DNA of 64,000 bases, taken from positions 1 to 64,000 of the forward strand of contig JALHPZ010000013.1 in assembly GCA_022842245.1 (NCBI GenBank), read 5' to 3'. Source of the stretch: Gemmataceae bacterium. Its GTDB lineage: Bacteria; Planctomycetota; Planctomycetia; Gemmatales; Gemmataceae. Positions 57,373-64,000 of the stretch are shown piece by piece (position 1 is the first letter of the stretch; each line of letters starts with the position of its first letter). A program made the translations under genes and the position numbers. Under the pieces are notes generated by a model. That model saw nothing but the letters and a program-made list of their open reading frames with translations, was not told the origin of the DNA and did not search any database.

Positions 57373-58293
57373 GTGAGTCTCGTTGCGCGGATTGGCCTGT
57401 TCTTCCTCCTGCTCGCCGTCGCGGCGCTCGGGGTGGCGGCGTTCCGCGCCGGCGGATCCGCCGAACGCGACTGGGGCCGACGTGGCGTACTCGACGGCGA
57501 CTTCGTCCGCCCCCGCGCTGCCACCATCCTCGGCGACAAACTTTACGTCGTCGACTTCACTGCCCGCATCCAGAGCTACACGCTCGACGGCGACTACGCC
57601 GGCGTCACGTTCACCACGCCCGACTTCCGCAACGGCCGGCCCAGTGGCCTCGGCACCGCGCCCGACGGAAACCTCCTCGTCGCCGACTCGCACTACCACG
57701 CGCTGCGCATCTATTCCCCGGAGGGAAAGGAACTGCGCGTCCTCGGTGGCACGAGTGGACGAGAACCGGGCCAGTTCGGCTACCTCAGCGATTGCGTGCA
57801 GGACTCCGAAGGGAACTATTATTTGTCCGAATTCGGCGAGAACGACCGCATCACGAAACTCGACAAGGATGGCAAGTTCCTGGCATGCTGGGGGAGAAAC
57901 GGCACGGCCGACGGTGAGTTCCAGCGCGTGCGGGCGCTTGCGTTCGGCCCCGACGGCCTGCTTTACGTCGCGGACGCCTGCAACCACCGCGTACAGGTAT
58001 TCGAGAAGTCCGGCGCGTTCGTGCGCGTCATTGGCGGGCCGGGCACCGAGCCGGGGCGCTTCGCGTACCCGTACGATCTCGCGTTCGACCCGGACGGATT
58101 CTTATACGTCGTCGAGCGGGGGAACGCGCGAGTGCAGAAGTTGAACCGGGAGGGCGCGCCGCTGGCGAGTTGGGGCGCGCCCGGCCGCGCGACCGGCCAA
58201 CTGGCCGATCCGTGGGCGATCGCCATCGATCAACTCGGCCGCGTCCACGTGATCGACACGGAGAACCACCGCGTTCAGCGGGTGAAATTCTGA
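57373..58293 (+). CDS. NHL-repeat six-bladed beta-propeller protein, membrane anchored
   Basis: A 306-residue protein with an N-terminal hydrophobic anchor (IGLFFLLLAVAALGVAAF) and a chain of NHL-type blades. Examples are GVLDGDFVRPRAATILGDKL, EPGQFGYLSDCVQDSEGNYY, DGLLYVADACNHRVQVF and DPDGFLYVVERGNARVQKL. Such propellers usually serve as binding platforms. GTG at 57373 follows gggga. Its stop overlaps the VWA gene start (TGATG), so the two should be co-translated. Confidence 0.85.
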   Translation: MSLVARIGLFFLLLAVAALGVAAFRAGGSAERDWGRRGVLDGDFVRPRAATILGDKLYVVDFTARIQSYTLDGDYAGVTFTTPDFRNGRPSGLGTAPDGNLLVADSHYHALRIYSPEGKELRVLGGTSGREPGQFGYLSDCVQDSEGNYYLSEFGENDRITKLDKDGKFLACWGRNGTADGEFQRVRALAFGPDGLLYVADACNHRVQVFEKSGAFVRVIGGPGTEPGRFAYPYDLAFDPDGFLYVVERGNARVQKLNREGAPLASWGAPGRATGQLADPWAIAIDQLGRVHVIDTENHRVQRVKF

Positions 58294-61200
58294 TGGATCG
58301 GTTGAACGAATTCCTGGTGACTCACTGGCTCGCAGTAGCGGCGCTCTTCGCGGCGGCGGCCTTCGGTTGGCGGCTGCGCCGGCATCGAATGGCCACGCTG
58401 GCGCTGGTGGGCGGAGTCGCGGCGTTCGCTATTGGCGGAATCGCCTTCACCGGCGCCGCGTTCGATCTCTTCGGCCGATACGAGCTTGGTTCCACGCTCT
58501 TCGGCATCGGCGTCGGCGGGTTTGTCCTGCTGCTAGCGGCGCTCGTGCTGGGCCGCGTCTGGTCGCCGGCGCTCGCGCTCGCGGCCGTCGGCGTCGCGTG
58601 CCTCGGCTTCGGGGCGTGGGCGGAGGTCGCCGCCGGCGAGGCGATCGCGGAACTGTTCCGCATGACTCGCTCCGTGCAGTTCACGCGCCCGCTCTGGCTT
58701 CTCGCACTCGCCGCCCTGCCGTGGGTCGTACTTACGGCGCAGCGCAGCCTGTCCGGCCTTGGCCCGGCGCGCAAGTGGTGCGCCATCGCCCTGCGCGGCG
58801 GCGTCGTGGCGGCGCTCGCGTGCGCGCTCGCCGAGCCGCGCGTCAACCGGCCCAGCGAGAACGTCGCGCTCCTCTTCCTCCTCGATCGGTCCCAGAGTAT
58901 CCCGCAGGACATCGAACCGGGTGAGAATGTCGTCGACCGCGTCGACCGTCGTTGGCTTCGCACACGAGATTTTGTCCGCAATGCCGTGCTGCACCGCGGC
59001 GTCGAGCATGCGCGGGACAAGTCCGGCGTCATCCTCTTTGGTAAGCGCCCGAAGCTCGCACTGCCCCCGGCGTCGGTCCGCGACAAGTTCGACGTCGATG
59101 AGCGCATGGCCGGGCCTATCGACGGCCAGTACACGGACATCGCCGCCGCACTCAAGCTCGCGCTCGCGTCCTTCCCCGAAGGCGCCGGCAAACGGATCGT
59201 ACTCGTCAGCGACGGGAACGAGAACATCGGCTCCGCCGTCGAACAGGCCGCCCTCGCGAAGCAGAACGGCGCGCAGATCGACGTGATCGCGGTCGCGCCT
59301 GGTTACCGCAACGAAAACGACGTGCTCGTGCAATCCGTCGAGGCGCCACCGGTCACGACGACCGGCACGCAACTGCCCCTGCGCGTGCTGCTCCGCAATA
59401 CCAGCCCGACGCGCGTCGTCCGCGGCTTCCTGGAACTCGTGCGCGTCGGCCTCAACGACGAAGGCAGCGAGAAGATCGAACTGGTCGCCATCGAGAACGA
59501 CCAGCCGCAAGTGCTGGACGCCCCGCGCGGCAAGCCGGCGACGGTCATCCTTCAACCGGGCTTGAATTCCCTGCGATTCCGCGACGTGCCGCCCAAGCCC
59601 GGCGAGACGTCTTTCTCGTACCGTGCCACCTTCACGCCCGTGCTCAGCGGCCTGCCGACGAAGGACGGCCAGCTGGACAACATCGTCCTTGGCATGCCGA
59701 ACGATCGCGTGGCGAACAACCGCGCCACCGCCGCAGTGGTCATGCGCGGGCAGCGGCGCGTCCTTTTTATCGAGGAACCGGTAGGCGGACGGTCGCCACA
59801 CGCCCACCTCGTGCGCACGCTGCTCCGCGCCGAGATCAAGGTCTCCGTCGTCTCCCCCGCGCGCCTTCCCGCCGAAACAGCCGACTTCGCCCTGTTCCTC
59901 ACGAACTACGATTGCATTGTCCTCGCGAACGTCCCGGCCGAGGTCTTCAGCCGCGATCAGATGGAGGCCATTCGCTCCTCCGTCCACGATCAGGGCACCG
60001 GCCTTGTCATGATCGGCGGCCCGGACTCTTACGGCCCCGGCGGCTATCAGAAGACACCCATCGAGGAGGCGCTCCCGGTCGAGTGCGAAATCAAATCGCC
60101 GCTCGCCGCCGGCAAGGGCGGACTCGTGCTCATCATGCACGCGTCCGAAATGGCCGACGGCAACCACTGGCAGAAGGTGATCGCCCGACTCGCAATCGAA
60201 CGACTCAGCGCGCCGGACATGGTCGGCGTCATGCAATACGGCTTCGGCGCCGGCGCCGCCGGCATCAGTTGGGTCATCCCCTTCCAGACCGTTGGAGAAG
60301 ACAAGAGTCGCCTGCTCGCCAAGATCGACCGGATGGACCCGCAGGACATGCCCGACTTCGATCCGTTCCTCACGGCCGCCGCCGATACGCTCGCCGACCC
60401 GGCGCACAACCTCTCGGTGAAGCACTGCATTGTGATCTCGGACGGCGACCCTCAGTACGGCGTCGCCGGCCAGGCCGCGACCGCGAAGATGGCGGCGAAT
60501 GCGATCACTTGTACGACCGTCGGCGTCGCCACCCACGGGCAAGCCGAATCGACCAAGATGAAGAGCATCGCCGAGGCCACCAAGGACGGCCGCGGCAACC
60601 CCGGTGCCTACTACGAACCGAAGGACCCCAGCCAGTTGCCAAGCATCTACATCAAGGAAAGTCGCCGCATCAGTCAATCGTTCATTTACGACAAGCCGTT
60701 CCTTCCGAAACACCTCGTCGTCGGTTCGATCACCGAAGGCATACCGCGCGAACTGCCGTCCTTGCGGGGCTTCGTCCGCACCACTTACAAAGATTCCCCG
60801 CTCGCACAGTTCCGCATCGAAGGCCCTCGCCTCGCGGACGACCTGCGCTTCCCCATCCTCGCGAGCTGGCAGTACGGCCTGGGCAAAGCGATCGCCTTCA
60901 CGTCCGACGCCCGCACCCAACCGGCGGACAACGTGAAGGGCTGGGACGCCGACTGGGTCGAGTCGGACATTTACAAGAAATTCTGGGAGCAAGCGGTGAA
61001 CTGGGCGCTGCGCCCGGCCGAGGCTGGGCGTATGACCGTCGCATCCGAATACCGCGAGGGGCGCGTGCGCGTGACCGTGACCGCGCGGGACGAGCGCGAC
61101 CGGCCTGTCAACGGCCTGGACCTCGATGGCAAGATCACCCTGCCCCGCGCGCCGAAGCCGGGCGAAAAGGTGCCAACGATCGGCTTCAAACGGAAGGGGC

Positions 61201-61937
61201 CAGGCCAATACGAAGCCGAGTTCGCCGCCGAGGACGCCGGCACATACTTCGTCACGGTGCAGGGCCGACAACCCGGCGTCGGCGCGGCGCAGGGCGTCGT
61301 CTTCGACACCGCCCGCACTGGCGTCACGCTCCCCTATTCCCAGGAATTCGTCGACCTCGACACGAACACCGCCCTCCTGAAGCAACTCGCCGAACTCACC
61401 GGCGGCCGCTACCACACCGACGATCCGGCCGAACTGGAAAGCCTCACCCGTTCCGCGGATCTCTTCCGCGAGGCACCGAAGACCTCGCGGGCCTTTCAGC
61501 CTTTCTGGTACTGGCTCGTCTTCGCCGCCGGTTTGCTGCTGCTCTTCGATGTGGCCGTACGTCGCGTCGCCGTCGAGTGGATCGAAGCGATGGCGCTCGC
61601 GGCGGCGTTCTGGCGGAAGCTGCGCGAAGCCCCGGAAGCCGCCACGGCGTCCACGCTCGGCCAGCTCCAGCGCCGCAAGCAGGAGATCGACGAGCGGATC
61701 GAGCGTGAGCGCGCCGCCCGCCGGTTTGATGCGACCGCGACTCCGAGCGACGCCCCGCCGCCCGGCGCAGATGCCGGACCGACAGAAGCGAGGCCGCTGC
61801 CGCCAGCCCCGCCGCCCCGATCGGAGGCGAAGAAGCCGGCCGACGCCGACACCGACATGTTCAGCCGCCTGAAGAAGGCACGCGACCGCGCCGAACACAA
61901 ACGCGACAAGCCCGACGAACCGGACCGCCCGAAGTAA
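58293..61937 (+). CDS. VWA-domain membrane protein with glutamine amidotransferase-like region
   Basis: A 1214-residue membrane protein. About five or six hydrophobic helices occupy 10-180. A von Willebrand A domain follows with a MIDAS-like DRSQS (198-202) and VLVSDGNENIGSAV. A beta-rich region leads to a glutamine amidotransferase-like segment near 570-590 (GLVMIGGPDSYGPGGY) and a second VWA-like unit from about 608 (GLVLIMHASEMADG) that lacks DxSxS. One transmembrane helix lies near 1071-1090, followed by a charged Pro-rich tail. This plan matches the large VWA proteins encoded beside MoxR ATPases in planctomycetes. Function unknown. It lies 11 bp before the MoxR gene. Confidence 0.85.
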   Translation: MDRLNEFLVTHWLAVAALFAAAAFGWRLRRHRMATLALVGGVAAFAIGGIAFTGAAFDLFGRYELGSTLFGIGVGGFVLLLAALVLGRVWSPALALAAVGVACLGFGAWAEVAAGEAIAELFRMTRSVQFTRPLWLLALAALPWVVLTAQRSLSGLGPARKWCAIALRGGVVAALACALAEPRVNRPSENVALLFLLDRSQSIPQDIEPGENVVDRVDRRWLRTRDFVRNAVLHRGVEHARDKSGVILFGKRPKLALPPASVRDKFDVDERMAGPIDGQYTDIAAALKLALASFPEGAGKRIVLVSDGNENIGSAVEQAALAKQNGAQIDVIAVAPGYRNENDVLVQSVEAPPVTTTGTQLPLRVLLRNTSPTRVVRGFLELVRVGLNDEGSEKIELVAIENDQPQVLDAPRGKPATVILQPGLNSLRFRDVPPKPGETSFSYRATFTPVLSGLPTKDGQLDNIVLGMPNDRVANNRATAAVVMRGQRRVLFIEEPVGGRSPHAHLVRTLLRAEIKVSVVSPARLPAETADFALFLTNYDCIVLANVPAEVFSRDQMEAIRSSVHDQGTGLVMIGGPDSYGPGGYQKTPIEEALPVECEIKSPLAAGKGGLVLIMHASEMADGNHWQKVIARLAIERLSAPDMVGVMQYGFGAGAAGISWVIPFQTVGEDKSRLLAKIDRMDPQDMPDFDPFLTAAADTLADPAHNLSVKHCIVISDGDPQYGVAGQAATAKMAANAITCTTVGVATHGQAESTKMKSIAEATKDGRGNPGAYYEPKDPSQLPSIYIKESRRISQSFIYDKPFLPKHLVVGSITEGIPRELPSLRGFVRTTYKDSPLAQFRIEGPRLADDLRFPILASWQYGLGKAIAFTSDARTQPADNVKGWDADWVESDIYKKFWEQAVNWALRPAEAGRMTVASEYREGRVRVTVTARDERDRPVNGLDLDGKITLPRAPKPGEKVPTIGFKRKGPGQYEAEFAAEDAGTYFVTVQGRQPGVGAAQGVVFDTARTGVTLPYSQEFVDLDTNTALLKQLAELTGGRYHTDDPAELESLTRSADLFREAPKTSRAFQPFWYWLVFAAGLLLLFDVAVRRVAVEWIEAMALAAAFWRKLREAPEAATASTLGQLQRRKQEIDERIERERAARRFDATATPSDAPPPGADAGPTEARPLPPAPPPRSEAKKPADADTDMFSRLKKARDRAEHKRDKPDEPDRPK

Positions 61938-61948
61938 CGAGGAGCCCG

Positions 61949-62950
61949 ATGAATCCGAACGCCCCAATGCCCGAACGGACGGCCCTGTTCCGCCAGCGAT
62001 TCCGCGACCTGGAAGCCGAGATCGGCAAGGTGATCGTCGGCCAACCCGACACGGTGCGCGGCGTGCTCACGTGCCTCTTCGTCGGCGGCCACGTCCTCCT
62101 CGAAGGCGTGCCCGGTCTCGGCAAGACGCTGCTGGTGCGCACGCTTGCCTCGGCCCTCGACCTCAAATTCTCCCGCATCCAGTTCACCCCGGACCTCATG
62201 CCGTCGGACATCGTCGGCACGACCATTATCAACGAGGACGCCGATGGTCGCCGGCATTTCCAGTTCCAATCCGGTCCGCTCTTCGCGCAAATCGTCCTCG
62301 CCGATGAAATCAACCGCGCCACGCCCAAGACGCAATCCGCGCTGCTGGAAGCCATGCAGGAACGGAGCGTCACCGTCGGCGGTACGGTCCACAAGCTCGA
62401 CGAGCCGTTCCTCGTTTTGGCCACGCAGAACCCGATCGAACAGGAAGGCACTTACCCGTTACCCGAAGCGCAGTTGGACCGCTTCTTCTTCAAGTTGAAC
62501 GTGCCGTTCACGACGCGCGACGAGTTGAACGTGATCCTCGACCGCACCACGAAGAACGAATGGCCGACAGCGACCAAGGTGATGGAAGAGGCCGAGATCC
62601 GCCAATGGCAGGACCTTGTGCGCGAGGTGCTCGTCGCCGCCCCGGTCCAGGACTACGCGATCCGCCTGCTGCTCGCAACGCACCCGAACGGCGAGTTCGC
62701 GACCGCCGACGCGAACCGCTTCCTCCGCGCCGGCGCCAGCCCGCGCGGGGCGCAATCGCTCATCCTCGCATCGAAGGTCCGCGCGCTCCTCGACGGCCGC
62801 TACAACGTCGGATTCGATGATATACGCAACGTCTATTTGCCTGCGATGCGCCACCGTATACTCTTGAACTTCGAAGCTCAGGCCGAGAATGTCTCCCCCG
62901 ATTCGGTCTTGGCCGCGATCGCGAACGAAGTGAAAGTGAAAGTCGATTGA
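61949..62950 (+). CDS. MoxR-family AAA+ ATPase
   Basis: A 333-residue ATPase of the MoxR group, chaperone-like proteins that usually act on VWA partners. Walker A is GVPGLGKT (53-60) and Walker B is IVLADE (115-120). INRATPKTQSALLEAMQERS and the sensor 1 region ATQNPIEQEGTYPLPEAQLD are standard. Length and domain layout are normal. ATG at 61949 has gaggag upstream. The tight link to the VWA gene supports a shared function. Confidence 0.93.
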   Translation: MNPNAPMPERTALFRQRFRDLEAEIGKVIVGQPDTVRGVLTCLFVGGHVLLEGVPGLGKTLLVRTLASALDLKFSRIQFTPDLMPSDIVGTTIINEDADGRRHFQFQSGPLFAQIVLADEINRATPKTQSALLEAMQERSVTVGGTVHKLDEPFLVLATQNPIEQEGTYPLPEAQLDRFFFKLNVPFTTRDELNVILDRTTKNEWPTATKVMEEAEIRQWQDLVREVLVAAPVQDYAIRLLLATHPNGEFATADANRFLRAGASPRGAQSLILASKVRALLDGRYNVGFDDIRNVYLPAMRHRILLNFEAQAENVSPDSVLAAIANEVKVKVD

Positions 62951-63009
62951 TTGACGCGGTTCCTCCCACCGTCTACACTCGCAAAGGAAACCGGGAGCCT
63001 TTACATTCC

Positions 63010-64000
63010 ATGCCCCTTCGTATCGTACCCGCGTTGTTCCTTGTTGCGTTTGTCGCGGCAGGAATGCTCATTCCCGCCCCGCCGGCCCGGGAAAACTCCA
63101 ACGTCGTCAAAATCCTCTCCAGCATGCCTCGAACCGGTTCGGCCCGCGGGCAGACCGACACCATCGTCGACGGCATCCGCCTCGCGCTAAACGAAGTGGA
63201 AAACCGGATCGACCTCGACGGCAAGACCTATCGCATCGAATACATGGACCTGGACGACGCCACCGCGTCGGCCGGCGACTGGACCAGCGAGCAGGAGGCC
63301 AGCAATGCCCGCCAGGCGCAAAGCGACCCGGACGTAATGGTCTACATCGGCACCTATAACTCCGGAGCCGCAAAGATCAGCATGCCGATCCTCAACCGGA
63401 TGAAGGTGCTGATGATTTCCCCCGCCAACACTTCCCCGGGTCTCACCAAGCCGAACCAGGGAGAGCGGGACGAACCGAAACGCTACCGACCAAGCGGCGA
63501 GGTGAACTACGTCCGCGTCGTGCCCACCGACGACCTGCAAGGCCCCGCCGGCGCGGAATGGTCGCTGGATATGGGCTGCAAACGCGTCTACATCCTCGAC
63601 GATAACTCGGTGTACGGCAAAGGCGTCGCGGATCTCTTCGAGGGCCACGCCCGCAAGATCGGCATCGACATTCTCGGCCGCGAAAGCATCGACGCGAAGG
63701 CGTCCGAGTTCCTCTCGCTCATGACGAAAATCTCGACGAAGAACCCTCAACTCATCTACTTTGGCGGTACGACGCAGACAAAGGCCGGCCAAGTGGCCAA
63801 GGACATGGTGAAAGTGGGGATGAAGGACTGCAAGATGATGGGACCCGACGGCACCTACGAAGTCGCGATGATCCAGTCGGCCTCGGCGGAAGTGCTCAAC
63901 GGCCGGTTCTTCTGCACCTTCGGCGGTCTCACGCCCGACAAACTCGCCGATACGCCGGGAGGAAAGACCTTCGTCGACAACTATAAAAAGTTTTACGGCA
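63010..64000 (+). CDS. ABC transporter substrate-binding protein, branched-chain amino acid type (partial)
   Basis: Reading frame open to the window end; at least 330 residues, 3' end missing. The N-terminus is a signal peptide (IVPALFLVAFVAAGMLIPAP). The body is a Leu/Ile/Val-binding-protein-like (Peripla_BP_6) domain: SSMPRTGSARGQTDTIVDGI, the GTYNSGAAKISMPILNRMKV hinge-loop segment, then ISPANTSPGLTK and VYILDDNSVYGKGVADLFEG. These are all typical of the family. ATG at 63010 is the only start before the signal peptide. It lies 59 bp after moxR and may belong to an unrelated transport operon continuing beyond the window. Confidence 0.9.
   Translation, partial: MPLRIVPALFLVAFVAAGMLIPAPPARENSNVVKILSSMPRTGSARGQTDTIVDGIRLALNEVENRIDLDGKTYRIEYMDLDDATASAGDWTSEQEASNARQAQSDPDVMVYIGTYNSGAAKISMPILNRMKVLMISPANTSPGLTKPNQGERDEPKRYRPSGEVNYVRVVPTDDLQGPAGAEWSLDMGCKRVYILDDNSVYGKGVADLFEGHARKIGIDILGRESIDAKASEFLSLMTKISTKNPQLIYFGGTTQTKAGQVAKDMVKVGMKDCKMMGPDGTYEVAMIQSASAEVLNGRFFCTFGGLTPDKLADTPGGKTFVDNYKKFYG

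Noticed and set aside
58533..61967. 1144-codon minus-strand frame over the VWA gene
   Set aside because: Antisense shadow of a gene with clear domains; no recognisable protein sequence.

Overview
The window is about 64 kb of GC-rich bacterial chromosome, densely packed with genes on both strands. Several gene families point to a planctomycete, most likely of the Gemmataceae type. They are a DUF1559 prepilin-like protein paired with a small carboxypeptidase-regulatory-like lipoprotein, a transmembrane Ser/Thr kinase of the planctomycete kind, a Tat-exported sugar-phosphate-isomerase-like protein, a VWA/MoxR pair, an NHL/PQQ propeller repertoire and a DUF1802 protein. The lineage call is inference from gene content. 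kdsA argues for a KDO-containing (Gram-negative-type) envelope. I see no rRNA, tRNA, CRISPR array, prophage or intact insertion sequence.

Layout. 0.2-5.3 kb: a metal-ion ABC transporter (binding lipoprotein and ATPase, no permease beside them), hpt, a glycosyltransferase, glgC and a divergent Nudix hydrolase. 5.4-11.1 kb: an M50 membrane protease, hisS, a PD-(D/E)XK-like protein coupled to a TIM-barrel isomerase, and a small membrane protein coupled to selA. 11.1-18 kb: mostly minus strand, with DUF1802, gpsA, nnrE-kdgK, an FHA protein, a large lipoprotein and kdsA. 18.2-21.3 kb: a sensor kinase and an NtrC-type sigma-54 activator. 21.3-22.4 kb: a gene-poor island of dispersed repeats and hairpins. 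22.4-26.1 kb: dnaG-rpoD. 26.5-32.4 kb: acnA, a Tat-exported isomerase-like protein, an alkaline-phosphatase-superfamily enzyme and a degenerate peptidase-like exported protein. 32.5-37.2 kb: a large zinc-motif membrane protein, a family 4 uracil-DNA glycosylase and the sulfite reductase hemoprotein cysI. 37.5-42.6 kb: a small unknown protein coupled to a SNF2 ATPase, a methyltransferase and three membrane proteins of unknown function. 42.6-52.5 kb: a PQQ-like propeller protein, hemL, a Ser/Thr kinase and a 1672-residue repeat protein. 52.6-64 kb: nadB, the DUF1559/lipoprotein pair, glmM-type mutase, an NHL propeller, a VWA protein, a MoxR ATPase and the start of a periplasmic binding protein that runs off the window.

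Most genes are housekeeping: nucleotide salvage, glycogen, tRNA charging, glycerol-phosphate, KDO, replication/transcription, TCA, sulfur assimilation, heme, NAD and amino-sugar metabolism. The least explained material is (i) a composite palindromic repeat present in two inverted copies, with further REP-like and MITE-like elements at 21.3-22.05 kb; (ii) several tightly coupled pairs of unknown proteins; and (iii) the giant low-complexity coiled-coil membrane protein at 47.5-52.5 kb. I did not find convincing evidence of a complete new defence or biosynthetic system. The best novelty candidates are the repeat family and the small-protein/SNF2 pair.
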